DNA of 64,000 nucleotides from Gordonia liuliyuniae (GCF_021739025.1 NZ_JAKKOT010000004.1:62001-126000); one strand, 5' to 3'; counted from the first letter of the stretch, positions 50,531-60,034 are shown. Made by a program: numbers and translations. Notes: generated by a model from the letters alone, not told the origin.

Positions 50531-51697
50531 TCAGGTGGTCAGGACCCCGTTGCGGGCCAGTTCGGTTTCGAGACGTCCGCTGGAAGTGAGGTCGGCTTCG
50601 AGCTCGCGGACGAGCGGCAGGATGCGGGTGCCGAAGTATTCGACGTCTTCCAGGTAGTGCAGGAATCCGAGGAGGAAGAGGTTCACGCCGCGCGTCTTGT
50701 ACGCGACGATCCGCTCGGCTATCTGCTCTGGAGTACCGATCAGTCCCGTCTTGAATCCGTCGTTGTATTGGACGAGGTCGGCGAACTCGGAACTCGCCCA
50801 CATTCCCTTGCCGTCCGATGTCGAGGTGCCGGCCTGTTTGACGGCCGAGCCGAATCCGGCGACGGCGTCACGGTCGGCCTTGTCGACGATCTCGCGGAGC
50901 ACGTCGCGCGCCTCGGCTTCGGAGTCGCGTCCGATGAGGAAGCCGTTCAACCCGAATCTGACGGTCCGGCCTGCGATCGCGGCTTCAGTGTTGACGTCGA
51001 GTACCTGCTCGGAGAGACCCTCGAAGTCTTTGCCGTTGCTGAAGTACCAGTCGGAGACGCGACCGGCCATCGTGCGCGCAGCCGTCGAGTTGCCGCCCTG
51101 GAAGATCTCGGGGTGCGCTCGTCCCGGCACGTCGACCGGCTTGGGTTTGAGGTCGAAGTCATGGAGCCGGTAGAAGTCGCCGGACAGTTCGGCGTGGTCG
51201 TCGGTCCAGATGTTGCGCAGGTACGTGATGAACTCTTCGGCGCGACGGTAGCGTTCGTCGTGTTCGAGCCACGGCTCGCCGAGCTTGGTGAACTCGTCCT
51301 TGAACCAACCCGACACGACGTTGACGGCGGCGCGGCCACCGGACAGATGGTCGGCGGTCGCCAGGAACTTGGCGAGGACACCGGGATGCCAGAGTCCGGG
51401 GTGGACGGCCGCGATCACCTTGAGTCGCTCGGTCGCCAGCAGCAGCGCCAGCGAGAAGCTCGTCGACTCGTGCTGGTAGGCCGCCCCGTACGACGAGATG
51501 TAGCGGACTTGAGACAGGGCGTAGTCGAATCCGTTGTTCTCGGCGAGGACGGCGAGTCTGCGGTTGTAGTCGTATCCCCAGTCGGTGCGCTGCTCGATCG
51601 TGGAGACGACGAGGCCGCCGCTGACATTGGGCACCCAGTACGCGAACTGCAACGGTGCGGTGGCGGCTTCGAGCCGCTGTGAACTGATTTCGGGCAT
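50531..51697 (-). CDS. sfnG: SfnG-type dimethylsulfone monooxygenase
   Basis: Luciferase-like monooxygenase of 388 residues. It begins PLQFAYWVPNVSGGLVVSTI and contains YALSQVRYISSYGAAYQHES, HPGLWHPGVLAKFLATAD and SGWFKDEFTKLGEPWLEHD, all characteristic of the SfnG family, which cleaves dimethylsulfone to methanesulfinate with FMNH2. ATG at 51697 has AGGAGGT about ten bases upstream; the longer frame to 51763 is low-complexity Pro-rich and not convincing. It leads the sulfur operon, so expression probably rises when sulfate or cysteine is scarce (inference). Confidence 0.88.
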   Translation of the reverse strand: MPEISSQRLEAATAPLQFAYWVPNVSGGLVVSTIEQRTDWGYDYNRRLAVLAENNGFDYALSQVRYISSYGAAYQHESTSFSLALLLATERLKVIAAVHPGLWHPGVLAKFLATADHLSGGRAAVNVVSGWFKDEFTKLGEPWLEHDERYRRAEEFITYLRNIWTDDHAELSGDFYRLHDFDLKPKPVDVPGRAHPEIFQGGNSTAARTMAGRVSDWYFSNGKDFEGLSEQVLDVNTEAAIAGRTVRFGLNGFLIGRDSEAEARDVLREIVDKADRDAVAGFGSAVKQAGTSTSDGKGMWASSEFADLVQYNDGFKTGLIGTPEQIAERIVAYKTRGVNLFLLGFLHYLEDVEYFGTRILPLVRELEADLTSSGRLETELARNGVLTT

Positions 51698-51932
51698 GAC
51701 GGAATAGACCTCCTGAAGGCCTGGTGGTGGATCTGGTGGCGGCCGTGGCGGCCGAGCAGTCAAACAGTCACAGACATCGTCTGCACGGTGATGCGGTCAT
51801 GGAAGGAGTCTGCGCGCCGAGGTGCCACAGGTCGATGAATGAAATCGCGGTGGTTCCAATCGACGTGGTTGCGAAGCCGCGAACTCGTCGGCGGACGCCG
51901 CTTCAACGACATACATGAGGAACACGACGTAC

Positions 51933-51938
51933 TACGCT
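51933..51938 (+). promoter_or_regulatory. -10 box for leaderless DUF7373 lipoprotein mRNA
   Basis: TACGCT ends six bases before a GTG at 51945 in the frame of the lipoprotein. This is the same spacing as at three other genes here and supports that GTG rather than the ATG at 51915. Confidence 0.45.
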
Positions 51939-51944
51939 CTGCAC

Positions 51945-53105
51945 GTGCGATATCGACTCTCCGCCCTCATGCCCGTGGTCGCTGTGGCCTCGGCCGCACT
52001 GCTCGCCGGCTGCGCGGTGGACGGTACAGCTGTCCGCGTCCCGATCGACTACCAGACCGGGCACTACGCGACTACGCCCGACGACTCCGGGCTGGCGAGC
52101 CCCGAACGTCTCGCAGGCATGCGGCTGGGCGAGTTCATCCCGTTCCGCGGCGACATCGATCCGATGTTCACCGAGCGGACGCCGGGGACCTCACCGAAAT
52201 CGTCGCTGAAGAATCTGTCGGGCTTCATTCCCGGCGCCGACACGGTACGCGAGAACCGCGCCTTCCGGTTCGGGTACACCACGAGCGGAGCAGGTGAATT
52301 GAACGGACGGGCCGTCGGCGTCTACGCGGGAGTCCTCCGATACTCCGATGCCCACGCGGCGGCCGCCGCCGTCCCCGCGATGGCCCGGCGCGTCGCCGCA
52401 GAATGGCGCGCGACTCTGACGGCAGCAGGTAAGAAGACGCGGCCGCGGGCAGCCCCGCTGCCCGGGCTCGGAAAAGGCAACACGGTGGTGTCCGCAGCGT
52501 GGATCAAACCTGGGACCACCCGCTCGCTGGCACTGGCGCCGCACGGCTCCGACGTGCTCGTCGCGGTGTTCGACGGTCTGTCCGGGAGCCGGACGGAGGC
52601 CTTGCTGAGGTCGACCTTCACCACACTGGCCGACGCCGGCGACGCCGGGCGAGGGGTCACCGTCGACCAGAAGCAGCCGAACGTGGACCTGTACGCGCTC
52701 GCGGTGCCCTATCTCAAGACCGAGACGTACCTGTACGACGGCACGGTCGCGGGGCCGAAGACGCAGGCACAGCTGGCCGACGACTCGAGCGTCGACTACG
52801 ACGCGCTTCGGGCGGCGGGCGTCGACGCTGTCGCGAACCGTGCGACGGTGCTGTACCGCGCAGAATCATCGAAACAGGCGGTCACGTTGCGTGACCACTT
52901 CGTTGCTGCGGCGTCAGACGCCGGATCCTCGCGTCTCGCGTCTCCCCAAGATCTGCCGGACGTCCCGTGTTACAGGGTGGCCGAGTCGAGCACCGTCGAG
53001 TGCGTGCTCGCCGACGACCGATATGTCGCGCGTGCCACCGGCGAGGACCTCACCGAGGCACAGCAGCGGATCTCCGCACAGGTCGTCCTGTTGCAGAACG
53101 CCTAA
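51945..53105 (+). CDS. DUF7373-type lipoprotein
   Basis: Exported lipoprotein of about 386 residues. With the GTG at 51945 it has a normal short signal peptide ending in LLAGC (Cys near residue 23); the alternative ATG at 51915 would add ten polar residues in front. The mature protein has two related halves: DDSGLASPERLAGMRLGEFIP and RENRAFRFGYTTSG in the first and a second alpha/beta half ending VECVLADDRYVARATGEDLTE. This is the layout of the two-domain DUF7373 lipoproteins of Nocardia, Gordonia and Rhodococcus. The function is unknown; it should sit on the outer face of the membrane. Confidence 0.75.
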   Translation: MRYRLSALMPVVAVASAALLAGCAVDGTAVRVPIDYQTGHYATTPDDSGLASPERLAGMRLGEFIPFRGDIDPMFTERTPGTSPKSSLKNLSGFIPGADTVRENRAFRFGYTTSGAGELNGRAVGVYAGVLRYSDAHAAAAAVPAMARRVAAEWRATLTAAGKKTRPRAAPLPGLGKGNTVVSAAWIKPGTTRSLALAPHGSDVLVAVFDGLSGSRTEALLRSTFTTLADAGDAGRGVTVDQKQPNVDLYALAVPYLKTETYLYDGTVAGPKTQAQLADDSSVDYDALRAAGVDAVANRATVLYRAESSKQAVTLRDHFVAAASDAGSSRLASPQDLPDVPCYRVAESSTVECVLADDRYVARATGEDLTEAQQRISAQVVLLQNA

Positions 53106-53124
53106 TCGTCCGACTCGTCGCAGA

Positions 53125-54300
53125 CTACGGCGCTGCGGCGGGAAGCACGATCTTGCTGATCTCGACCGCAGCCTTCGGCTCCGGCGCCGGGAGCGGGTCG
53201 GTGACGTCGCCGAACTTCACGGTCGCGGTGGCCGCGGGCAGCGGGCCGGAGCCGCGGAATCCCATTCCGGTCAGGAGCTTCATCTGCGGAGGCTTACGAA
53301 CGAACGTGAAGAACTCGGCGATCGCGTCGCCGACATGCGCCGGAACGTGGTCGCCGGCGAGCCGGACGATCGGGTAGTCGGCGACCGGTGTCGAACCGGT
53401 GGGCGCGACAGCGGCGACGCGCGCGCTCTCATCGTCCTTCGTGAGCGCGTACAGCCGTTGCTCGGTCACCGGGACCGCGCGGACCTCGGCGTCTTCCGGA
53501 TCGTTCGCGGAGGCGACCGCCTCGACGGCCGCTTCGGTCGAGCCGTCGCCGATGCGCGGCGGCGCCGACATCAACTGCTCGACCGCGCCCCGCACCCGCT
53601 GGTTGTTCATCTGGTCGAGTGTGAGCTGGCCCTTCTGGTCGGCTGTCCCGGCCGCGACGGCCTGCGCGGCGAGTGCCGTGGCATCCGACTGCGGTCCGTT
53701 CGGCATCGCCATTCGCAACGATCCCCAACTCCGGTGCCCGAACGCGCTCAGCGAATTGGCCAACGTCAGATCGGGAAGACCCGTCCACGCGATCCGCCCG
53801 TTCGCCGCCTCGGCGACCTCGGGTTCGACGGCGAGGCGGACAGGGGAGGAGACCAACGACTCCGGTGGCCCCTGCAGTGCCTTCGCCTTCGCGGTCTGCA
53901 ACGCGGCCGCCCACACCGACGATTCAGGCACCCACGCTCCGGGGAAGGCGCCGAACGCCTTCGTGTCCCAGTCGCGGGCGGTCAGTCCTTCGAGCGTCGC
54001 GCGCGCGTCCGCGGGACGGACCTGGACCGTCACACAGTGGTCTCGGACGATGGGGGAGGTGGCGTTGTAGTTCTGGGCGATCCGCTGGAGCCCCGGAGCG
54101 ACCGCCGGATCGGCGACGATCGGGACGGTCGCCTTCCCCTCGACGCACGTCGCGGCGTCGGTCGTCGCCGAGTCGTCGATCCGATCGCCGAGCTTGGTCC
54201 ATGCGGTGATCACGCCGGCGACCAAGATCACGGCCAGCACGATCGCTACCAACGGCCGCGCGATGAACTGCCTCTGTCCGCCGGTCGAATGCTTCGACAC
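53125..54300 (-). CDS. Membrane-anchored substrate-binding-protein-like protein
   Basis: Protein of 391 residues with one N-terminal transmembrane segment (about 15-33) and an extracellular domain of the solute-binding type (SBP_bac_11-like): VPIVADPAVAPGLQRIAQNYN, GAWVPESSVWAAAL and DYPIVRLAGDHVPAHVGDAIAEFF. The location next to glcB matches M. tuberculosis Rv1836c, which as I recall carries an additional von Willebrand factor A domain at its C-terminus; that domain is absent here. GTG at 54300 follows GGAGGGGAT. It is convergent with the DUF7373 gene. The ligand is unknown. Confidence 0.72.
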   Translation of the reverse strand: MSKHSTGGQRQFIARPLVAIVLAVILVAGVITAWTKLGDRIDDSATTDAATCVEGKATVPIVADPAVAPGLQRIAQNYNATSPIVRDHCVTVQVRPADARATLEGLTARDWDTKAFGAFPGAWVPESSVWAAALQTAKAKALQGPPESLVSSPVRLAVEPEVAEAANGRIAWTGLPDLTLANSLSAFGHRSWGSLRMAMPNGPQSDATALAAQAVAAGTADQKGQLTLDQMNNQRVRGAVEQLMSAPPRIGDGSTEAAVEAVASANDPEDAEVRAVPVTEQRLYALTKDDESARVAAVAPTGSTPVADYPIVRLAGDHVPAHVGDAIAEFFTFVRKPPQMKLLTGMGFRGSGPLPAATATVKFGDVTDPLPAPEPKAAVEISKIVLPAAAP

Positions 54301-54357
54301 GCCATCCCCTCCAGTCGTCCCGACCCTGCTGGATCACTCGTGATGTGTCCTCCGCGA

Positions 54358-54397
54358 AACGCCGAGCCCGGACCGAATCCGGCCCGGGCTCGGCGTT
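54358..54397 (-). terminator. Strong terminator hairpin after glcB
   Basis: AACGCCGAGCCCGG (54358-54371) and CCGGGCTCGGCGTT (54384-54397) form a perfect 14-bp stem, ending 16 bases after the glcB stop. On the minus strand the stem ends in GTTT. It should end glcB transcripts before the next gene. Confidence 0.75.
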
Positions 54398-54413
54398 CAC
54401 ACCTTCGGGTATA

Positions 54414-56576
54414 TCAGGCGTTGGCCGCCTTGTACTCGCGGCGCGCCCGGTGCAGGATCGGTTCGGTGTAGCCGCTCGGCTGCGTCGTGCCTTCCAGAAT
54501 CAGCGCCTTCGCCGCGTTGAACGCGATGTTCGAGTCGAAGTCGGCGGCCAACGGACGGTACTCCGGGTCGCCTGCGTTCTGGCGGTCGACCACCGGAGCC
54601 ATTCGTTTGAGCGCGGCCACCACGTCGTCCTCGGTGACGATGCCGTGACGCAGCCAGTTGGCGAGCAGCTGGCTCGAGATGCGCAGAGTCGCGCGGTCTT
54701 CCATGAGCGCCACATCGTGGATGTCGGGGACCTTCGAGCAGCCGACACCGTGATCGATCCACCGCACCACGTAGCCGAGGATCGACTGCGCGTTGTTGTC
54801 GAGCTCCTCGCGCTTCTCCTCGTCGCTCCAGTCGGTCGTCTTCGCCAACGGGATGGTCAGGATGTCGTCGACCGACGCCGGTTGGCGCTTGGCGATCTCG
54901 TCCTGGCGTTCGAAGACGTCGACCTCGTGGTAGTGCAGCGCGTGCAGCGTGGCAGCGGTGGGCGACGGCACCCACGCCGTGTTCGCGCCCGCGGTCGGGT
55001 GGCCGATCTTCTGCTCGAGCATGTCGGCCATCAGGTCCGGCATGGCCCACATGCCCTTGCCGATCTGTGCCTTGTGCTCGAGACCGGCGGCCAGGCCGAC
55101 GTCGACGTTCGAGTCCTCGTAGGCGTTGAACCAGGTCTGGCCCTTGATCTCGGCCTTGCGCACGAATGCACCGGCCTCCATCGAGGTGTGGATCTCGTCG
55201 CCGGTGCGATCGAGGAATCCGGTGTTGATGAACACGACGCGCTCGGACGCAGCCTTGATCGACGCCTTCAGGTTGATCGACGTGCGGCGCTCCTCGTCCA
55301 TGATGCCGACCTTGAGGGTGTTGCGGTCCAGGCCGAGGACGTCTTCGACGCGGCCGAACAGTTCGGAGGTGAAGGCGACCTCGTCGGGGCCGTGCATCTT
55401 CGGCTTCACGATGTAGATCGAGCCGGTCCGCGAGTTCTGCAGGCCCTCGGACGACATGCCGTGGACGCCGATCGCTGAGGTGATGAGCGCATCCAGGATG
55501 CCCTCGGGAACCTCGTTGCCGTCGGCGTCGAGAATCGCCGGGTTGGTCATCAGGTGACCGACGTTGCGGACGAACAGCAGGCTGCGGCCGTGGACCTCGT
55601 AGGTCGAGCCGTCCGGTGCGGTGTAGACGCGGTTCGGGTTGAGCACGCGAGTGAAGGTCTTGCCGCCCTTGCTGACCTCTTCGGCGAGATCGCCCTTGTT
55701 GAGGCCGAGCCAGTTGGTGTATCCGAGCACCTTGTCCTCGGCGTCGACAGCGGCGACCGAGTCCTCGAAGTCCATGATCGTGGTGACGGCGGACTCGACG
55801 AGGACGTCCTTGACTCCGGCGCGATCGGTCGAGCCGATCGGGGACTCGGCGTCGATCTGGATCTCCAGGTGGAGTCCGTTGTGGCGGAGCAGAATCGCCG
55901 TCGGCGTCGCGGCGTCCCCGGTGTACCCGACGAACCCGGTCGGGTCGGCGAAGGTCGTGGTGTTCCCGGCGAGGGAGACGGTCACCTTGTCGCCGTCGAC
56001 GACGTACGAGGTGGCATCGGCGTGGCTGCCCTGCTCGAGCGGGACGGCCTTGTCGAGGAACGCCTTGGCGAACGCGATGACCTTGTCGCCGCGGACCTTG
56101 TTGTACGACGAGCCCTTCTCGGCGCCGTCGGCCTCGCTGATGGCGTCGGTGCCGTACAGCGCATCGTACAGCGAGCCCCAGCGGGCGTTCGACGCGTTGA
56201 GCGCGAAGCGGGCGTTGAGGATCGGGACCACCAGTTGGGGACCGGGGACCGACGTGATCTCGTCGTCGACGTTCGTCGTGGTGATCTCGAAGTCGGCGGG
56301 TTCGGGAACCAGGTAGCCGATCTCGGTCAGGTACGCCTTGTACTCGGCGAAGTCGGCGTCCTTGTGGTCGCGGTGCCACGCGTCGAGCTTGGTCTGGAAG
56401 TCGTCGCGGACCGCGAGCAGTTCGCGGTTGCGGGGCGCAAGATCGTTGATCACGTCTGCGGCGCCCGCCCAGAACTTGTCGGGGTCTACGCCGGTACCGG
56501 GAAGAGCTTTGTTGTTGACGAAGTCGTAGAGGACCTCAGCGACCTGCAAGCCGTTGACGGTGACACGGTTGGACAT
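54414..56576 (-). CDS. glcB: Malate synthase G
   Basis: Enzyme of 720 residues, the size of the monomeric malate synthase G, which condenses glyoxylate with acetyl-CoA in the glyoxylate shunt. Recognisable stretches are [56 protein letters not shown], the Glu/Asp metal region with [16 protein letters not shown], and the catalytic-Asp region [23 protein letters not shown] at 56576 has AGGAAAGG upstream. A TATAAT -10 box (56666-56671) lies 90 bases upstream, so it has its own promoter. No isocitrate lyase gene is present here. Confidence 0.97.
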   Translation of the reverse strand: MSNRVTVNGLQVAEVLYDFVNNKALPGTGVDPDKFWAGAADVINDLAPRNRELLAVRDDFQTKLDAWHRDHKDADFAEYKAYLTEIGYLVPEPADFEITTTNVDDEITSVPGPQLVVPILNARFALNASNARWGSLYDALYGTDAISEADGAEKGSSYNKVRGDKVIAFAKAFLDKAVPLEQGSHADATSYVVDGDKVTVSLAGNTTTFADPTGFVGYTGDAATPTAILLRHNGLHLEIQIDAESPIGSTDRAGVKDVLVESAVTTIMDFEDSVAAVDAEDKVLGYTNWLGLNKGDLAEEVSKGGKTFTRVLNPNRVYTAPDGSTYEVHGRSLLFVRNVGHLMTNPAILDADGNEVPEGILDALITSAIGVHGMSSEGLQNSRTGSIYIVKPKMHGPDEVAFTSELFGRVEDVLGLDRNTLKVGIMDEERRTSINLKASIKAASERVVFINTGFLDRTGDEIHTSMEAGAFVRKAEIKGQTWFNAYEDSNVDVGLAAGLEHKAQIGKGMWAMPDLMADMLEQKIGHPTAGANTAWVPSPTAATLHALHYHEVDVFERQDEIAKRQPASVDDILTIPLAKTTDWSDEEKREELDNNAQSILGYVVRWIDHGVGCSKVPDIHDVALMEDRATLRISSQLLANWLRHGIVTEDDVVAALKRMAPVVDRQNAGDPEYRPLAADFDSNIAFNAAKALILEGTTQPSGYTEPILHRARREYKAANA

Positions 56577-56665
56577 GACGACCTTTCCTGTGCGAATGAC
56601 ACGAACAAATCCCGGCGCGTGGCGCTTCTGGTTCATTCGGGGTACGGGTGCACCCTGCGTCGGCT

Positions 56666-56671
56666 ATTATA
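56666..56671 (-). promoter_or_regulatory. glcB: glcB promoter -10 box
   Basis: On the minus strand the sequence reads TATAAT, a consensus -10 box, about 90 bases before the glcB start and just after the upstream gene's stop. No clear -35 box is seen. Confidence 0.6.
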
Positions 56672-56683
56672 CGCGCCGGTAAC

Positions 56684-57583
56684 CTACCGGTCTCCGGCGG
56701 TCTGTGACGCTTCGTCCAATGCGCGAGCGACATCGATGACCCTATCTCGCAGTGCGGAGCCACGTCGCGCAACGGCAGTCTGCTCGCTCACATACTGCGC
56801 GCGCCCGTCCGCGGTCTCGACCGGTACCGCGACGTACGGTCGGCCTGCGGCGTCGCGCACGCCGGACAGGTCGTAGGGGCTGGCCCGCATGTCCAGTTCG
56901 CGCGCGGTCAGCGCGAGATCGAAACAGTCGGCGAGCAGATCCGAGCCGACCAGCGGCGACAACCGGAGGCAGTACCGGTAGAGGTCCATCGTCGCGTGCA
57001 GACAGCCGGGCTGTTCGTTGGCGACCGTGTCGGCTCGCGTCAACTCCATCGAATTCCTCGGACGGGCCGGGTCGGTGAAGAAGCGGAACGCGTCGAAATG
57101 CGTGCACAGCAGGCGACTCTCCTCGACGACGGCGTCGGTGCCCGCCGCGCCCAGACGCAGGGGATGCGGATGCCTCTTCTCGCCGGTGCGATAGACCATC
57201 GCCCACTCATGCAGCCCGAAACAGCCCAGCCGCGGCGGGCGGGACGCCGTCGCCTCCAGGATGCGCAGCGTCCCCGCCACGAGATGGCTGTGGTCGGCGA
57301 GGTGTTCGTCGGAGACCGTGGCGGCGGAGCCGTCGACCCGGTAGCCGCGCATCCCGTCGTACTCGGCGGCGTCGAGCAGAACCGTTCCGTACCCGGGATG
57401 CCAGCGAGTCAACTGTGCCGGACGCGCCGAATAGTAGGTGAACAGGAAGTCGATCACCGGGTGCTTCACCCCGGCCCGGCGTGCCCGCAGATATGGTCCG
57501 ATCAGCGCCTCGATCCGCGCACCGTGCGCTCGAGCTCGCGCCGTCCAGTCGGTGCGGTCGAGGACTCGGCCACCCTCGCCCAT
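56684..57583 (-). CDS. Conserved protein often named 3-methyladenine DNA glycosylase
   Basis: Protein of 299 residues conserved in Mycobacteriales beside glcB. It contains ARARAHGARIEALIGPYLRA, a KHPVIDFLFTYYSARP stretch, CFGLHEWAMVYRTG and LCTHFDAFRFFTDPARP. These look like a compact alpha/beta protein with several conserved His and Cys, but neither a helix-hairpin-helix of AlkA type nor the Tag zinc motif is visible, so the database name is not supported by what I can read. Its ATG overlaps the stop of the downstream-reading CNNM gene by one base (TGATG), which indicates an operon with the CNNM pair. Confidence 0.75.
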   Translation of the reverse strand: MGEGGRVLDRTDWTARARAHGARIEALIGPYLRARRAGVKHPVIDFLFTYYSARPAQLTRWHPGYGTVLLDAAEYDGMRGYRVDGSAATVSDEHLADHSHLVAGTLRILEATASRPPRLGCFGLHEWAMVYRTGEKRHPHPLRLGAAGTDAVVEESRLLCTHFDAFRFFTDPARPRNSMELTRADTVANEQPGCLHATMDLYRYCLRLSPLVGSDLLADCFDLALTARELDMRASPYDLSGVRDAAGRPYVAVPVETADGRAQYVSEQTAVARRGSALRDRVIDVARALDEASQTAGDR

Positions 57584-58668
57584 CAGATCCGATGTGTTGA
57601 ATCGCGGACATCGCCGACGAAGGCCTCCGCGAGGTCGGCCAGGGCGAGCATGCCGATGATCGTGCCGGTGTCGTCGACCACGGCGGCCAGGTGGGCGCTG
57701 GCCTTCTGCAACTGCGTCGCCGCCTCGTCCAGGGGCACCGTGGCGCTGATCTTCGGCAACGGACGGATCCGGTCGACTGCGACCAACGAGTCCGCGTCGA
57801 CGGTCTCGTCGAAGACGTCGTCGAGCACATCCTTGAGGTGCAGGTAACCGATGTACGAGCCGTCGAGGCCGCGGACCGGGAAGCGCGAGAACCCGGTCTC
57901 GCGGACCGCGTCTTCGACGGACCCGAGACGTGGACCGAGTCCGCCGGTCGCCGGATCCGGACGCAACCGGACACTGTGCACACCCGACAACGGGATCATG
58001 ACCTCATCGACGGTGCGTCTCACCGTGTCGAGGGCGCGGGTGAGCCGATCGTGCTCGCCCGCGTCGAGCAGCCCGAACTCACGGGACTCGCCGATCATCT
58101 GCGCGAGCTCGGTCTCGGTGACGGTCGCCGCCAACTCGTCCTTCGGCTCGACTCGCATCAAGCGGAGCGCGCCGTTGGCGAGTGCGTTGTACACCCAGAT
58201 GACCGGCTTGGCGATCCGCAGGAACCACAGGTGGATCGGCACCAGAAGCATGGCGGCGCTCTCCGGGCCGGCCAGCGCGATGTTCTTCGGGACCATCTCG
58301 CCGACCAGGATGTGCAGGACGACGACGATGATCAAGGCGATCGCGAACGCGATCGGATGCAGCAGCCCCTCCGGGATGTTCGCGAGCCCGAGCGGCTTCT
58401 CGATGATGTGCGCGATGGCGGGTTCGGCGATGCGGCCGAGGAGGATCGAACAGATCGTGATGCCCAACTGGCATCCGGCCAGCATCAGGGACAAGTGCTC
58501 GGACGCGTGGATCACGGTCCGCGCCCGCTTCTTGCCCGCGTCCTCCAACGCGGTGAGACGGTCGCGTCGCGCGGCGATCAACGAGAATTCGGCGCCGACG
58601 AAGAAGGCGTTCGCCGCCAACAGCAGGACGGCGAGCAGGACGCCGGACAGGTCACCCACGCTGCTCAC
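57583..58668 (-). CDS. CNNM/CorC-type membrane protein, shorter paralogue
   Basis: Membrane protein of 361 residues: an N-terminal CNNM/DUF21 domain with three to four helices (about 1-185; NAFFVGAEFSLIAARRDRL, LAGCQLGITICSILLGRIAEP, HILVGEMVPKNIALAGPE) and a pair of CBS domains (about 215-350; DEVMIPLSGVHSVRL, RFPVRGLDGSYIGYLHLKDVL). The C-terminal CorC_HlyC transporter-associated domain is missing, unlike in the paralogue next door. The family is linked to magnesium efflux and membrane stress. GTG start at 58668 overlaps the upstream gene by 17 bases, matching the Rv1841c/Rv1842c pair. Confidence 0.87.
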   Translation of the reverse strand: MSSVGDLSGVLLAVLLLAANAFFVGAEFSLIAARRDRLTALEDAGKKRARTVIHASEHLSLMLAGCQLGITICSILLGRIAEPAIAHIIEKPLGLANIPEGLLHPIAFAIALIIVVVLHILVGEMVPKNIALAGPESAAMLLVPIHLWFLRIAKPVIWVYNALANGALRLMRVEPKDELAATVTETELAQMIGESREFGLLDAGEHDRLTRALDTVRRTVDEVMIPLSGVHSVRLRPDPATGGLGPRLGSVEDAVRETGFSRFPVRGLDGSYIGYLHLKDVLDDVFDETVDADSLVAVDRIRPLPKISATVPLDEAATQLQKASAHLAAVVDDTGTIIGMLALADLAEAFVGDVRDSTHRI

Positions 58669-60034
58669 CCCGTTCCGCCGTCGACCCGTCGACCTGCGTC
58701 ATCCACACCTGGTCCACTCGTCGCTGGTCCATGCGGACCACCGTGCCGCGCCAGCATTGGACCGCTGCGCTGTGCTCGTCGTCGCCGGTGCTCTCACGGA
58801 CCGGCAGGTCGACGACGTCGCCGACCTGGGGTATCCGCCGGAGCTGGAACATGAGTAGGCCACCGAGTGTCTCGTAAGCGCCGTCGGGGGCGCGATAGCC
58901 GATCGCGTCGTGCACCTCGTCGAGACGGAGCAGGCCCGAGCAGCGGTACCCGTTGCCGACGCGCGCTACCTCGGACTCCTCGTTGTCGTGCTCGTCGGTG
59001 ACGTTGCCGAGGATCTCCTCGATGAGGTCCTCGCTCGTCACCAGACCGGCGGTGCCGCCGTACTCGTCGACGACGACGCACACTTCGAGTCCGTCGGCGG
59101 AGATCCGGTCCCGGAGCGAGTCGCCGTCCAGGGACGCGGGGACTCGCGTCACCGGACGCGCGATCGAACGCAACGGGGTGGTCGACTGCGTCGCCGTGGG
59201 GATCGTGAACGCCTGCTTGATGTGGACGACGCCGACCAGGTTGTCCAGGTCGCCGTCCTCGGCGATGAGGAAACGTGAGTGCCCGGTCCGCGACGACGCG
59301 GCGATCAGATCGCGCACGGTGTCACCGGGTTCGAGGCTCTCCACGCGGACGCGCGGGGTCATCAGGTCTTCGGCGGTCAGCTCACCGAACCGGAGCGACC
59401 GGTCGACGAGTCGCGCGGTGTCGGCGTCGAGTTCGCCACGCTGCGCGGAGTTGCGGACCAGCGCGACCAGCTCGGCGGCCGACCGTGCGGATTGCAGTTC
59501 TTCGGTCGGCTCCACGCCGAGCCTGCGAACGAGTGCGTTGGCGCTGCCGTTGAGTCCGTTGATGGCGGGCTTGAAGACGTTCGAGAAGATCATCATGGGG
59601 CCCGCGGTGGCCCGCGCGACGCCCAACGGTTTGGCGATGGCGAGGTTCTTCGGCACGAGCTCGCCGAGCACCATCGACAGCGATGTCGCGATGACGAGCG
59701 CGAGCGCCAGCGAGACCCCGCTCTTCAGCGAACCGTGCAGGCCGACGGCGTCCAGCACCGGATCGAAGATCTTCGCGAGCACCGGTTCGGCGATGTAGCC
59801 GGTGACCAGTGTGGTGATGGTGATGCCGAGCTGGGCGCCCGACAACTGGAACGACAGGGAGCGATGCGCGCGGTCGACTGCCCGTGCTCGACGGTCGCCG
59901 CGACGTGCGAGGTCGTTGGAGATGGTCGACCGCTCCAGCGCGGTCAGCGAGAACTCGCCTGCCACGAACAACGCGGTGCCCAACGTCAGGGCCACGAAGC
60001 CGAGGAGGCTCGCGACGATGATGAGGATGTCCAT
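58652..60034 (-). CDS. CNNM/CorC-type membrane protein, full-length paralogue
   Basis: Membrane protein of 460 residues with all three family parts: a CNNM domain (about 1-200; LFVAGEFSLTALERSTISND, LSGAQLGITITTLVTGYIAEP, MVLGELVPKNLAIAKPLGV), two CBS domains (about 215-345; DLMTPRVRVESLEPGD, SRFLIAEDGDLDNLVGVVHIK, EVCVVVDEYGGTAGLVTSEDLI) and a C-terminal CorC_HlyC domain (about 365-450; YETLGGLLMFQLRRIPQVGD). Relatives export magnesium or cobalt or tune ion homeostasis. It starts ten bases after the guaB1 stop on the same strand, so guaB1 and the CNNM pair probably share a transcript. Confidence 0.88.
   Translation of the reverse strand: MDILIIVASLLGFVALTLGTALFVAGEFSLTALERSTISNDLARRGDRRARAVDRAHRSLSFQLSGAQLGITITTLVTGYIAEPVLAKIFDPVLDAVGLHGSLKSGVSLALALVIATSLSMVLGELVPKNLAIAKPLGVARATAGPMMIFSNVFKPAINGLNGSANALVRRLGVEPTEELQSARSAAELVALVRNSAQRGELDADTARLVDRSLRFGELTAEDLMTPRVRVESLEPGDTVRDLIAASSRTGHSRFLIAEDGDLDNLVGVVHIKQAFTIPTATQSTTPLRSIARPVTRVPASLDGDSLRDRISADGLEVCVVVDEYGGTAGLVTSEDLIEEILGNVTDEHDNEESEVARVGNGYRCSGLLRLDEVHDAIGYRAPDGAYETLGGLLMFQLRRIPQVGDVVDLPVRESTGDDEHSAAVQCWRGTVVRMDQRRVDQVWMTQVDGSTAERGEQRG

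Noticed and set aside
51768..51800. Ten-codon frame MTASPCRRCL in the sfnG leader, resembling a cysteine-sensing leader peptide
   Set aside because: It has no ribosome-binding site (the upstream sequence is CTCCTT) and does not match leader peptides I know. Kept only as a note because of its two Cys codons.
51724..51918. 64-codon plus-strand frame between sfnG and the lipoprotein gene
   Set aside because: No similarity, and it would overlap the probable promoter regions of both genes. A GGAAGGAG sequence inside it is not placed before a good start.
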